Source: Candidatus Iainarchaeum sp. (GTDB lineage Archaea > Iainarchaeota > Iainarchaeia > Iainarchaeales > UBA10191). From it: a stretch of DNA of 39,760 nucleotides. The notes below the pieces were generated by a model. It ran no database searches and was not told the DNA's origin. It was given only the letters and a program-made list of their open reading frames with translations. Each line of letters begins with the position of its first letter. Positions within the stretch are counted from its first letter, which is position 1. The position numbers were made by a program, and so were the translations under genes. The stretch is from NCBI GenBank assembly GCA_030649735.1, contig JAUSFL010000049.1:1-39760 (forward strand). Direction: 5' to 3'. Below, piece after piece: positions 5,681 through 13,822 of this stretch.

Positions 5681-7798
5681 TTACTTTGGGGCGAACATTT
5701 GCCCGATTCTGCCGAAGTCAATCAGGTTTTTGAACTGGCTTGACTCTGTTTCCAACTGTTCTGCTTGAGAGTCCAAAGTCCTTAGCGTTTCTTGGTCGTT
5801 GACTCCACTGCTTGCGAGTTTTTGCCTTACAGTGCGAAGTTCTGCAGCGCGTGAGCTTAATTTATTGGCGTAATCGCCGTTTCCAAAAACATAGCTGATT
5901 ACATCAAGCTTTTTCTTTTCTTGAGTCACTTTGTCTGCTGTATCTCCTAATTGGTTCGCCAATGCAGGGTCTGAATTGGCCCATTTGTCAGCCACTGCGT
6001 AAAGTCCATTGGTTGCGGCATTGCTTGAGTTAACCCCGAATTTTCTGCACATGCTGTCAACAATCATTCCAGCAACTTTTTCAGGAGAGCTTTTCATTTC
6101 ACTGCAAGAGCTTAAAGCCTGCTTTTTTGCCTCGCAGTCCAATGCAGATTCTGCCTCGCATTTCGCAATTTCAAGCTTGAAGCGCCCCATGTTGTTTAGT
6201 TCGCGCTGTGCTTCTTGACCGCACTGTAATTGAATTTCGTCAGTGCTTGGAGTTCCGCCGCTCATTTGCTTGGTGTAAATGTCAATTATTTCTTCATCGC
6301 TCATTTGGCAAAGTTGTTCAGGCCCGGGCATTACAAAATTGTTCACTTGCGGTTGCTGCGTTCCTTGGCCTTGCCCATAAGGCATTTGTTGCTCTTGTTG
6401 CGTTGGCTGTTGATTGTATTGCTGGTTTGGTTGTTGGTTTCCGTAAGGCTGCTGCTGTTGGCCGTAAGGCATTTGCTGTCCTTGCGGCTGCTGTGGATTG
6501 TATTGTTGTGGAGATTGTCCGTCAATTTGCTGTTCTGGCTGTTGTTGATTGTAAGGTTTCTGCTGTGGGTCGTAATTATAATTTCCCGAGTTTGGCATGC
6601 AGTCTTGCTGGCAGTTGGAATTATTCTCTCCCAAGTCTGGCTCGCATAAATTGTTTCCGCAAACTGCGGCCATTGTTACTGCGCCAGTTGCCGGGCTTGC
6701 AGTTTCAGTCGTAGTTGCTGGAGTTTCTGCTGGGACTGGCTCTGTAGTAGTTTGAGGCTGTTCCACTGGTGCTGGCTGTGGTTCAGTGACTGGCTGTGGC
6801 TGTTCTATCGGTTGTGGTGCTGGCTCTTGCTGTGGGCAAGTCCAGTTTCCATTCTGGCACATTGGCGCAGGGCCGCCTGGAGAACATTCTGGCGCCTGGC
6901 TTTGGCATACAATGTTTCCTGAAGAATCAGTTTGCTGCTGGTTTTGCTGTTGCATTTCTTTTTGTGGAGCGCCTTCGCAAACCCAATTTCCATTATTGCA
7001 TTTTGGCGCGGGCAGTGGATAACAGTCTGGGTGCGGTTCTTTGCAGGCTCCGCCTTGCGTTTGGCTTTGAGTCCTGTTGAATTGCTGGTTTTGGTAGTTT
7101 TGCTGCGCTTGAGGCCTTATTTCAATGTTTGGAAGCATTACATTTGGCATATTGCTTTTTGTTTGCTTTAAAAGCTCGCATTTTTTCTTGAATTCTGGAA
7201 GCTGGTCTTGAATTTTTTGCTTCACGCTTTCAATCATTGAGTTTTTTTCCGCTGTATTGGCGCTTCTTTGCTCAATGCACACTTTAGTGATCAAGTCTGT
7301 TGTAATGTCTTCTATTTTCAGGCTGGTTGGGTCATAGCCGAGCTTTTTTAAAATTGTAATCGCGTTTTGCGGCAGTGGAAGATTTCCTTGCTTGAATTTT
7401 GCGCAGAATGTTTTTGGATTGCAGGATTTTGCCTCTGTTTCAAAAGTCTTGCAGACTGTTGAGGTTTCTTGCGCCTTGCTTAAGACAGTAGTGATTTCTG
7501 TAATCAAGGCCGGCTTGTCGGTTTTGCAGCCTTGGGCAAATCTTGAACTGTTTAATGTAATCCAATTGTACGCTGTAGTCATGCTTTCAAGCATTCTTTC
7601 CTGCGCCACATATTCCGGGCTTGCAAAGCTTTGCTGTGGAATTCCAAAATCTACAGAGCCTGGCATTTTAATTTGGGACTGGACTGAATTTCCAGTGTTT
7701 CCTGCATTAGGCAGTGGGGGAATTGTTTCTTCAGCTAGCGCTGTTCCAAAAAAAAGCATGCAGGCGAGCATTACCAGAATTGTTTTTTTGCAATCCAT
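5681..7798 (-). CDS. Large secreted Gln/Asn/Pro-rich protein with Cys-rich repeats
   Basis: The 705-residue protein has a Sec signal peptide (KKTILVMLACMLFFGTALA, cleavage near residue 22). A helical N-terminal domain (to about 220) has several Cys. Two related Cys modules follow, each ending P-x-C-x-N-G-N-W-x-C (CNNGNWVCEG and CQNGNWTCPQ). Next come a Pro/Thr/Glu hinge (PAPVEQPQTTTEPVPAE), a CGNNLCEPDLGENNSNCQQDC module of the type seen in many archaeal secreted proteins, a Q/N/P/Y-rich low-complexity stretch of about 110 residues, and a C-terminal helical domain. No transmembrane anchor is visible, so it is secreted or surface-associated. Function is unknown; an adhesin or cell-surface scaffold is possible. 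TATA-like CTTAAATATTA lies about 25 bp before the ATG. Confidence 0.8.
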   Translation of the reverse strand: MDCKKTILVMLACMLFFGTALAEETIPPLPNAGNTGNSVQSQIKMPGSVDFGIPQQSFASPEYVAQERMLESMTTAYNWITLNSSRFAQGCKTDKPALITEITTVLSKAQETSTVCKTFETEAKSCNPKTFCAKFKQGNLPLPQNAITILKKLGYDPTSLKIEDITTDLITKVCIEQRSANTAEKNSMIESVKQKIQDQLPEFKKKCELLKQTKSNMPNVMLPNIEIRPQAQQNYQNQQFNRTQSQTQGGACKEPHPDCYPLPAPKCNNGNWVCEGAPQKEMQQQNQQQTDSSGNIVCQSQAPECSPGGPAPMCQNGNWTCPQQEPAPQPIEQPQPVTEPQPAPVEQPQTTTEPVPAETPATTTETASPATGAVTMAAVCGNNLCEPDLGENNSNCQQDCMPNSGNYNYDPQQKPYNQQQPEQQIDGQSPQQYNPQQPQGQQMPYGQQQQPYGNQQPNQQYNQQPTQQEQQMPYGQGQGTQQPQVNNFVMPGPEQLCQMSDEEIIDIYTKQMSGGTPSTDEIQLQCGQEAQRELNNMGRFKLEIAKCEAESALDCEAKKQALSSCSEMKSSPEKVAGMIVDSMCRKFGVNSSNAATNGLYAVADKWANSDPALANQLGDTADKVTQEKKKLDVISYVFGNGDYANKLSSRAAELRTVRQKLASSGVNDQETLRTLDSQAEQLETESSQFKNLIDFGRIGQMFAPK

Positions 7799-7863
7799 TG
7801 CTGTAATTAGAAATTCACTAATATTTAAGCATTATTGCAGAATTCGCGTTTTAAGGCAAAATT

Positions 7864-8637
7864 TTACCTAATGTTCTCGTACTCTTTGGCGATTTCGCCG
7901 TTTTTGTAGAATTTTTTGGAATTTTCAAGCTGGAATTTCAAGAACTTCAAATACCCCATTTTTTTGACTCTGCGGGCGCTCGTGTAAACAACAAGTTTTG
8001 GATTGAAAACCACTTTCCCTAATTTTGAAACCCTGGAAAAAAACTCGTGGTCTTCGCAAGTAATGTAAGAAGTGTCCATGCCGTCTGCTTTTTTCCAAGC
8101 CCAAGTCCTGAACGCGTAATTGCTGTTTGCCGGGGCAAAAGTTCCAGTAAAATAGCAATAGCCCGCATAAGACGCCATAATGCTTCGGCTTAATTTTTTC
8201 TCAAGTTTTCCGGCGTCATGAATTCCTGAGACTCCAAAGACTGCAATAGTGTGCTTGCTGTCAATGAAAGTCTTCATTATTTCTTTTGCCCAGTTTTTTC
8301 CAATAATGCTGTCAGAGTCTGCAAAGGCAATTATTGGCGCGCGGGCCAGCAAGCTTCCGGCATTTCTTTCAAAAGCGCAATTCTTGTTTTTTTCAATAAT
8401 GATTCCATCAACCAATGGCTTGGCGATTTCCACAGTGCAGTCTTCAGAATTTCCGTCAGCAAGAATTATTTCCAAGCTTCCGCCAAAGTCTTGCGAGCGA
8501 ATGCTTTCAAGGCAGTCTTTAATGCGCTTTTCTTCATTCAAGGCAATGACTACAACGCTCAAGTCTGGCCTTGGGCCAGTCGGCTTTTTCACGACTTTTT
8601 TTGACTTGGTTAATGAAAGCCTTTTTTTAGAACTCAA
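7864..8637 (-). CDS. Glycosyltransferase family 2 (GT-A fold)
   Basis: This 257-residue enzyme has a lysine-rich N-terminus, then the GT2 opening PDLSVVVIALNEEKRIKDCL and the UDP-binding segment LEIILADGNSEDCTVEIA. The D-x-D-type metal site is IIAFADSDS and the acceptor-side motif is CEDHEFFSRVSKLG (ED near residue 190). It transfers a sugar from a nucleotide-sugar to an unknown acceptor, probably for surface glycans or lipids. No transmembrane segment is apparent. The start is a TTG at 8637; no ATG exists in frame before the conserved core. Confidence 0.9.
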   Translation of the reverse strand: MSSKKRLSLTKSKKVVKKPTGPRPDLSVVVIALNEEKRIKDCLESIRSQDFGGSLEIILADGNSEDCTVEIAKPLVDGIIIEKNKNCAFERNAGSLLARAPIIAFADSDSIIGKNWAKEIMKTFIDSKHTIAVFGVSGIHDAGKLEKKLSRSIMASYAGYCYFTGTFAPANSNYAFRTWAWKKADGMDTSYITCEDHEFFSRVSKLGKVVFNPKLVVYTSARRVKKMGYLKFLKFQLENSKKFYKNGEIAKEYENIR

Positions 8638-8715
8638 AATATCACGCCGGTTTTAATTAAGAAAGAGAAATTAGGGAATAAAAAGCCATCAGGTTCTTTC
8701 GTGAAAATAAGAAAT

Positions 8716-8738
8716 AAAAAAGGCAAAAAGCCTTTTTT
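8716..8738 (-). terminator. Hairpin plus T-tract after eL41
   Basis: A 9-bp stem (A-tract-GGC paired with GCC-T-tract) with a five-base loop lies 5 bp past the eL41 stop. Read on the minus strand it ends in a T-rich run, as for a factor-independent terminator. It is symmetric and could work in both directions. Confidence 0.5.
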
Positions 8739-8742
8739 TCAA

Positions 8743-8886
8743 TTAAGTTGTCGCTCTCTTCCTCAAGTATCTTTTCTTTCTCTGTTTTTCGCGCATTTTC
8801 TTCTTTTTCCATTTCCAGCGTTCCCTGGAACGGGTTTTTTTAAAGCGCGAAGTATCCTTAGTCCTAGTTCCCAAAAAATCCACCAT
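8743..8886 (-). CDS. rpl41e: Ribosomal protein eL41 (L41e)
   Basis: This 47-codon gene is easily missed because of its size. The product is extremely basic, and its core RERWKWKKKKMREKQRKKRY matches the R-W-K-W-x-K-K pattern of archaeal L41e as I know it from Thermococcales. A ~20-residue N-terminal extension (MVDFLGTRTKDTSRFKK) precedes it. TTTAAATTTT about 25 bp before the ATG serves as TATA box, and a hairpin terminator follows the stop. eL41 is a single helix at the ribosomal subunit interface. Confidence 0.75.
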   Translation of the reverse strand: MVDFLGTRTKDTSRFKKTRSRERWKWKKKKMREKQRKKRYLRKRATT

Positions 8887-8991
8887 TTCTAATTGTTTTT
8901 TAAAATTTAAACCAGCAAAAGGTTTAAAACACGCATTACTTAAGCCGTGAAATGGGATTATGTTATAAATCTAGCCAGAATTATTCCTATT

Positions 8992-9459
8992 ATGGCTCGA
9001 ATATTTTTTGCATGCTCAATGCGAGGCGGTTTTGGCAATGTAAGCCAGGACAAATTGCGTCAAATTCCAGAATTAATCGAGTCTTTAGGTCATTCTTTGG
9101 TTAGCAAGCACCAGGTAAGCAAGACTTTCAGCCAGGATGAAGTCCAGTTGACTGAAGTTCAAATTCACGATCGCGATGTAAAGTTTTTGCTGAATGCAGA
9201 GTATGTAATCGCAGAAATCAGCAATCCAAGCCTTGGAGTTGGCGGCGAAATCAGCGATGCAAACTGGCGCAACAAGCCAGTGCTTTGCATTTACCAGTCA
9301 AGCGTTAAAGATTCTATTTCAGCATACATTATGGGAATGGCAGGCTCAAAATTCACTCCATTGGTTGAATGCGTTTCATATTCAAGCATTAGCGAATTGG
9401 GAAAGAAAATAAGCGATTTTATCAAAGCGCATCCTTTGAAAAAGAAGGGAAAGAAATGA
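8992..9459 (+). CDS. DNPH1/Rcl-like 2'-deoxynucleoside 5'-phosphate N-hydrolase
   Basis: The 155-residue protein begins MARIFFACSMRGG, matching the substrate-binding start of the nucleoside deoxyribosyltransferase/DNPH1 fold. It contains EVQIHDRDVKFL (with D-R-D) and NAEYVIAEISNPSLGVGGEI, including the family's catalytic-type Glu in VGGEI, then DSISAYIMGM. DNPH1 splits deoxynucleoside monophosphates, including modified ones, into base and deoxyribose 5-phosphate. I start at ATG 8992 because TTATAAAT at 8963-8970 sits just where a TATA box for a leaderless mRNA should; a longer frame from 8947 would contain it. It overlaps the next gene by ATGA, so they form an operon. Confidence 0.82.
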   Translation: MARIFFACSMRGGFGNVSQDKLRQIPELIESLGHSLVSKHQVSKTFSQDEVQLTEVQIHDRDVKFLLNAEYVIAEISNPSLGVGGEISDANWRNKPVLCIYQSSVKDSISAYIMGMAGSKFTPLVECVSYSSISELGKKISDFIKAHPLKKKGKK

Positions 9460-9983
9460 AAATCGCCATTGGGACAACAAACAAGGCAAAAAGCAGTGCA
9501 ATCCAGGACGTTTTCTCACTAGTTGTGCCTGGCTGCGAGTTTTGGAGCATTGCAACAGACTCTGGAGTCAAGGCACAGCCGCTTTCAGACAGTGAAGCAA
9601 TTCAAGGCGCGGAAAACCGCGCAAAGCAGGCTTTGGAAAAAGTTGAGGATGCTGATTTTGGGATTGGGGCTGAAGGAACAGTTGACGAGAACGAGCATGG
9701 AATGTTCTTGTGCGGCTGGGTAGTAATACTGCACAAGTCTGGAAAGAAAGGAATTGGCGGAAGCCCAAAAATTCTCTTGCCTGAAAGCTTTCGTGAAAAA
9801 ATAAAGGCAGGAATGGAATTAAGCGCAATAATCCGCGAATTATACAATGACCCAAAGGACGAAATCAGGCATTCTGGAGGCACTATTGGAATTTTGACTG
9901 ACGGAATGTGCACTCGCGTAGACCAATTCAAGACAGCAACAGCCTGCGCGTTAGCGCCGTTCCTGCATGAAGAGCTTTATTAA
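9456..9983 (+). CDS. Inosine/xanthosine triphosphatase, DUF84/YjjX family
   Basis: The 175-residue protein starts MKIAIGTTNKAKSSAIQDVF, the substrate-binding loop of the ITPase/YjjX fold. Further motifs are GVKAQPLSDSEAIQGAENRA, DFGIGAEGTV (equivalent to the family's GxExG-type acidic site) and RHSGGTIGILTDG. The family hydrolyses non-canonical purine triphosphates such as ITP and XTP to keep the nucleotide pool clean. Overlap by 4 bp with the DNPH1-like gene supports a shared house-cleaning function. Confidence 0.9.
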   Translation: MKIAIGTTNKAKSSAIQDVFSLVVPGCEFWSIATDSGVKAQPLSDSEAIQGAENRAKQALEKVEDADFGIGAEGTVDENEHGMFLCGWVVILHKSGKKGIGGSPKILLPESFREKIKAGMELSAIIRELYNDPKDEIRHSGGTIGILTDGMCTRVDQFKTATACALAPFLHEELY

Positions 9984-10032
9984 AAATGCCAAACTGCGCT
10001 AATAATTTAAATAAAGCCAGCGTAATTTGAGA

Positions 10033-10971
10033 ATGTTTGAAGAGTTTTTGATTTTAGCAGGGTTTTTGGCCTCAACTGTGATTGGCGGTTTATTTTTCCT
10101 GAAGTATTATTTTGAATGCCGCAAAAGCGAGGAAGGATTGAAGGACCTGAAAATTGAAAGGGAAATTCCTTTTGAGGACAGGCCTTATGTTGTTGATTAT
10201 TTGTTCCATTCTCAAATAACCTGTAGGGGAATGACTGCAACTTTTATTGATTTATTGCGTAGAAAGCACATTTCAATAAAAAATATCCAAAATTCTAAGG
10301 GATTTATTGGAAAGGCATTGAATTTGAAGGATTTTCTTTTCACAAGGCTTGAAAGTAAAGACCATTTGGCAAAGCCAGAGAAATACCTGCTTGACTTGAT
10401 TTTTGCAAAGCAGATTGGGAATAGTTTGGTGCCAAATTCAGTGAATCAAATAACTCTTTCTGAAATTGCAGGTTATCGTTCCAAAGCTTCCTTTTCATTG
10501 TTCTTGCTTTGGAAGCCGTTTACGGAAAAAGAGGTCGTAACAAACAAGACTGAGAAAAACTTTCTTGATTTTTCAAGAGTGGATAAATTTTCAAAAATAG
10601 TCAGTGCATTATTCATTCTGCACTTTGTTGTTTTTTTCGCAGCGTGGGCTTTTTTTGGGCCAAACCCTATTTTCCTAAGTGGTTTTTTCCTTACTGTAAT
10701 TCCAATTTTGATTTTTTTTGGAATCTCGTTTTTCCCTGTAATTTTGTGCAAGAAAACAAAACTTGGCTTTGAGCATTACATTAAATGGCTTGGGCTAAAG
10801 AAGTTCTTTGATGACTTTGGCTACTTGAAGGACAAAGCCCCTGAAGAAATAGTGCTTTGGGAAAAATTCCTTGTTTTTGGAACCTTGTTCGGGAACGCAA
10901 AAAGAATCAATTCGAGCTTTGAGCCGGTTTTTACAATATTAGAGTCTTCTTATACTGGCGGAACAGGCTAA
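10033..10971 (+). CDS. Membrane protein related to the DUF2207 C-terminal region
   Basis: This 312-residue protein has an N-terminal transmembrane helix (FLILAGFLASTVIGGLFFL). A cytoplasmic winged-helix-like part follows (RPYVVDYLFHSQITCRGMTATFIDLLRRKHISI). Two adjacent membrane helices lie near residues 185-245, then FEHYIKWLGLKKFFDDFGYLKDKAPEEIVLWEKFLVFGTLFG. The W/LxxF...PEEIxLWEKxLxxxxxxG arrangement recalls DUF2207 proteins, whose usual large extracellular N-terminal domain is missing. Function is unknown. ATG 10033 is preferred over an in-frame TTG at 10027; TTTAAATAA lies about 25 bp upstream. It overlaps the next gene's 3' end tail-to-tail by 4 bp. Confidence 0.65.
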   Translation: MFEEFLILAGFLASTVIGGLFFLKYYFECRKSEEGLKDLKIEREIPFEDRPYVVDYLFHSQITCRGMTATFIDLLRRKHISIKNIQNSKGFIGKALNLKDFLFTRLESKDHLAKPEKYLLDLIFAKQIGNSLVPNSVNQITLSEIAGYRSKASFSLFLLWKPFTEKEVVTNKTEKNFLDFSRVDKFSKIVSALFILHFVVFFAAWAFFGPNPIFLSGFFLTVIPILIFFGISFFPVILCKKTKLGFEHYIKWLGLKKFFDDFGYLKDKAPEEIVLWEKFLVFGTLFGNAKRINSSFEPVFTILESSYTGGTG

Positions 10972-11696
10972 TATCCCGCGAACTCTTCAGCCCTAATGTT
11001 GTCTTCATTAATTCCATTGTCTGTAAGCAGCTTCTGCAAGCCTGCAACCATTGCAGGCGGCCCGGAAATGTAGAATATTGGATTGGATTCTTTCAATTTT
11101 GGAACGTTCTTTTCAAGCATTGCGAAATCAATCCTTCCCTTCAAGTACTTCCATTTTGAGTCTTCGATGTCAGTGATTGTTGCAAACATTTTGAAGTTCT
11201 TGTTCTGCTTTTGCCAGTTTTCCAAGTCTGGCAAAAACGCAGTTGCTGCAGGAGTCCTGTTGGAATAAAACAGGAAAATCTTGTGCGGTTTTTTCTCCAA
11301 AGTCGCTGTTTCAATAATGCTTCTAACTGGAGTGATTCCAATTCCGCCGCTCAAGAAAACTGCAGGCCTTGAAGAGTCAGAGTGCAAAGTAAAGCTTCCC
11401 ATTGCCTGGCTTACTTTGATTTTAGCGCCTAAAGGCATTTTTTTCAGCTCGTTCTTGAATGCAGTGCTTCTCATTCTAGTGGCAAACATTATTGTGCCTT
11501 TAGATTGTGGAGGGCTTGCTATTGAAAAAGCGCGGGTGTTTCCTTCAGAGTCAGTTTGTGAAGGGTTTTCCAAAGTAAAGTCTGCATACTGGCCTGCCTT
11601 GAATGAATACTCATTTCCTGAAGTGTCAATGATAAAAGCCATTGTTTCTTCGGCAATTAGTTTGCGTTCTTTCAAAGAAAACAAAAAATCAGTCAT
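10968..11696 (-). CDS. FAD/NAD(P)-binding oxidoreductase (ferredoxin-NADP reductase fold)
   Basis: The 242-residue protein has the FAD motif RAFSIASPP (R-x-x-S) and a phosphate loop near GTIMFATRM. The NAD(P) site is FLSGGIGITPVRSII, followed by FLFYSNRTPAATAFL, IFYISGPPAMVAGL and the C-terminal EEFAGY. This is the flavin reductase module of the FNR family, without a fused ferredoxin domain. It would pass electrons between NAD(P)H and a separate carrier protein; a ferredoxin is encoded at 34667-34885, but a link is only speculation. The ATG at 11696 follows an AT-rich TATA element (about 11714-11731) by the standard distance. Confidence 0.88.
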   Translation of the reverse strand: MTDFLFSLKERKLIAEETMAFIIDTSGNEYSFKAGQYADFTLENPSQTDSEGNTRAFSIASPPQSKGTIMFATRMRSTAFKNELKKMPLGAKIKVSQAMGSFTLHSDSSRPAVFLSGGIGITPVRSIIETATLEKKPHKIFLFYSNRTPAATAFLPDLENWQKQNKNFKMFATITDIEDSKWKYLKGRIDFAMLEKNVPKLKESNPIFYISGPPAMVAGLQKLLTDNGINEDNIRAEEFAGY

Positions 11697-11803
11697 AATC
11701 AATATTTCAAGGCTTTTGTTAAATTTAAAGATTGGGTAAAATGCAAATTTGCGGAAAGAGCCCCAAACATGCCTTATTAACCTCGTTGAGGCCTTAATAT
11801 ACT

Positions 11804-12028
11804 ATGCAATTTTTCGTTTCAGTAGGCAGTAAGAGAAATTCCCAGACTTTTGCAAAATTTGAGGCTAAAAATTTTAGGGACGCTTTAAAGCAAGTTACTT
11901 GGAAGCAGGTTCTGGTTTGCAAGAACGCGTATGAAAACGATGGCGGCAAGGCAGACAGTGTTGAAGTGACAAGCCCTTCAGACAAGAAGTATTTCACAAT
12001 GGAAGAAGCCAAGAAAATCATTGGCTGA
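11804..12028 (+). CDS. Small protein of unknown function
   Basis: This 74-residue soluble protein alternates strand- and helix-like parts (MQFFVSVGSKRNSQTFAKFEAKNFRDALKQV, then KQVLVCKN and FTMEEAKKII). I considered ribosomal eL20/LX because of its size, but the sequence does not match what I know of that family. AT-rich elements lie 10-35 bp before the ATG, and a hairpin with T-tract follows, so it looks like a separately transcribed gene. Confidence 0.55.
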   Translation: MQFFVSVGSKRNSQTFAKFEAKNFRDALKQVTWKQVLVCKNAYENDGGKADSVEVTSPSDKKYFTMEEAKKIIG

Positions 12029-12102
12029 AAGCGGTTTTAAAAAAAAGCCTGATTTTAGGAAAGTGTTGGAGCATTAGCCGCGCTTTTTGCGGCATGAAAT
12101 TC

Positions 12103-12129
12103 GCAAGCGCTTTATTGCTTGCTTTTTTT
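12103..12129 (+). terminator. Hairpin GCAAGC/GCTTGC with T-tract
   Basis: A 6-bp stem (12103-12108 with 12117-12122) with an eight-base loop is followed directly by seven T. It would end the transcript of the small plus-strand gene and overlaps the last codons of the convergent ABC-F gene. A second GC-rich hairpin, GCCGCG/tGCGGC-like, lies just before it (12077-12093). Confidence 0.5.
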
Positions 12130-13715
12130 CATATTGCGTCATTCTTTCTGGCGAGTTCCTTGATTGTTCCATCGCTTACTTTCAGGATTCGCTTCGCGAT
12201 TTTTTCAATGAAATAACGATCGTGCGATACTGCAAGGATTGCGCCGTCATAATTCAAGAATGCCTTTTCAATGATTTCGCAAGCGTCAATGTCCAAGTGG
12301 TTGGTTGGCTCGTCAAGCAAAAGCAAGTTGGGCTTTTTAATCAAAATCTTAAGCAGGTTAAGCCGTGACTTTTCGCCCATGGAAAGCTGGGCAATTGGCT
12401 TGAAGACTTCATCGTCCGCAATAAAACCGACCATTGACAATTGCTGGCGGGTTTTTGCGCGGTCTTTAAGCATGAGAAAAATTTCATCATACAATGTATT
12501 CTCTGTTTTCAAGTCTTTGAGCTCTTGGTCTGCATAGCCCAGCTTTGTCTGCGAGTCCAAAATAACTTTGCCTGAAAGCGCCGGAACTCTTCCTTCAATT
12601 GTCTTGAATAAGGTGCTTTTTCCAAGCCCGTTTTCTCCAATCAGGATAATGCGCTGGCCAACTCCCACGTAAAGGTTAATGCCGGAAATGAGCGGCTTTT
12701 CATAGCCAACGCTCAAGTTTTCAAGCTCTAAAATCACGTTGGCCTGGGTTGGCGAAGCGTCAAAATGAGTCTTGAATTTTGACTGGTCCATGTCAGGCCT
12801 TTCAACAATTTCACGCTTTTCCAAAAGCCTTTCGCGGTACTGGCCTTGCTTTACTTTTTGCGGGCTTTTGCCAATGCGTGATATCTTGTCTTTTTCAATT
12901 GCAATGTATTCATTCTCAAGCTTGTAGGCTGTTTTTTGGGCTTCAAAGGCAGCCTCGCGAGTTTTCACGTAAGCTGAATAATTTCCGTTATACTTGATCC
13001 ATTTTCCTTTCTCTATTTTCAGTATGGTGTCGCACACGCGGTTCAAAAAAAACCTGTCGTGAGTGACCATTAGGACTGTTCCCTTAAAATTGCGCAAGTA
13101 ATTCTCCAGAATATTCAAGCGCTTGAAATCCAAGTGGTTGGTTGGCTCGTCAAGCAATAAGAAATCAGCGTCTGACGACAAAATTTGCGCGAGTGCAATG
13201 ATTGCGCGTTGTCCTGTCGAAAGTGAGTTGATTGTCTGGTCAAGCCAGGATTCTTTAACTTCTAAAGTCCGCAAGACAGACTTGATTTCGTTAGTGGCTC
13301 GCGGGCTTTCATGCTTTGCAAGTTCGGCCTGCAATTCCACGTAACGTTCCATTAGCTTGCTTAATTTTTTATTGTCTTGGTGAATTTCAGGGCTTGAAAG
13401 AAGCTGTTCTATTTCGCGCAATTCTTTCTCAAACTGGTTTTGATGATGGATTACCGCGCTTTCCCCAATTGCCTGTCTGACTGTCTTGTGCAGTTCCATT
13501 TCAACGTGCTGGGAAAAATAAACTGCCTTGCCGTTGAATTTAATTTCTCCATTGTAATCAATTTGGCCTAAAATTGCCTTAAGAAAAGTTGTTTTTCCAA
13601 CTCCATTCCTTCCAATAAGCCCGACTTTAGAGCCATCGGCTATTCCCACGCTTTCATTAATCAGTATTTCCTTCTTTCCAAGGGAAATTGAAAGGTTTTT
13701 GATTGAAAGAGCCAT
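12129..13715 (-). CDS. ABC-F family ATPase (ribosome-associated)
   Basis: The 528 residues comprise two ABC ATPase domains in one chain without membrane segments, the ABC-F layout. Domain 1 has Walker A GLIGRNGVGKTTF (about residues 33-45), signature LSTGQ and Walker B LLLDEPTNHLD. The interdomain linker is charged and helical (about 245-310). Domain 2 has LIGENGLGKSTLF, signature LSMGE, LLLDEPTNHLD and SHDRYF. Signatures deviate from LSGGQ at the third and fifth positions. ABC-F proteins bind the ribosomal E site and modulate translation or protect the ribosome; the exact subgroup cannot be decided here. Start ATG at 13715. Confidence 0.93.
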   Translation of the reverse strand: MALSIKNLSISLGKKEILINESVGIADGSKVGLIGRNGVGKTTFLKAILGQIDYNGEIKFNGKAVYFSQHVEMELHKTVRQAIGESAVIHHQNQFEKELREIEQLLSSPEIHQDNKKLSKLMERYVELQAELAKHESPRATNEIKSVLRTLEVKESWLDQTINSLSTGQRAIIALAQILSSDADFLLLDEPTNHLDFKRLNILENYLRNFKGTVLMVTHDRFFLNRVCDTILKIEKGKWIKYNGNYSAYVKTREAAFEAQKTAYKLENEYIAIEKDKISRIGKSPQKVKQGQYRERLLEKREIVERPDMDQSKFKTHFDASPTQANVILELENLSVGYEKPLISGINLYVGVGQRIILIGENGLGKSTLFKTIEGRVPALSGKVILDSQTKLGYADQELKDLKTENTLYDEIFLMLKDRAKTRQQLSMVGFIADDEVFKPIAQLSMGEKSRLNLLKILIKKPNLLLLDEPTNHLDIDACEIIEKAFLNYDGAILAVSHDRYFIEKIAKRILKVSDGTIKELARKNDAI

Positions 13716-13822
13716 AAGTAATTATCATTAGAACGAATTTTTTAAAGCGTGCTAAAAATTATTTGGCCGCCGATTGGTTTTGGGTGTTTTCTAAATTCAG
13801 GCAGTCAATGCCTGGATTTATT

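Noticed and set aside
6208..6714. Long open frames on the plus strand opposite the Q/N/P-rich protein gene
   Set aside because: They are produced by the biased codons (CAA, CAG, CCA, AAC) of the secreted protein on the other strand; no promoter and an implausible Leu/Val/Ala-rich product.
8701..8892. 63-codon plus-strand frame rich in Phe/Ser/Pro
   Set aside because: It is the antisense of the eL41 gene and its terminator; the minus strand has the promoter and recognisable protein.
11804..12028. Ribosomal protein eL20/LX
   Set aside because: Size fits, but the residues typical of that family are not seen; kept as unknown.
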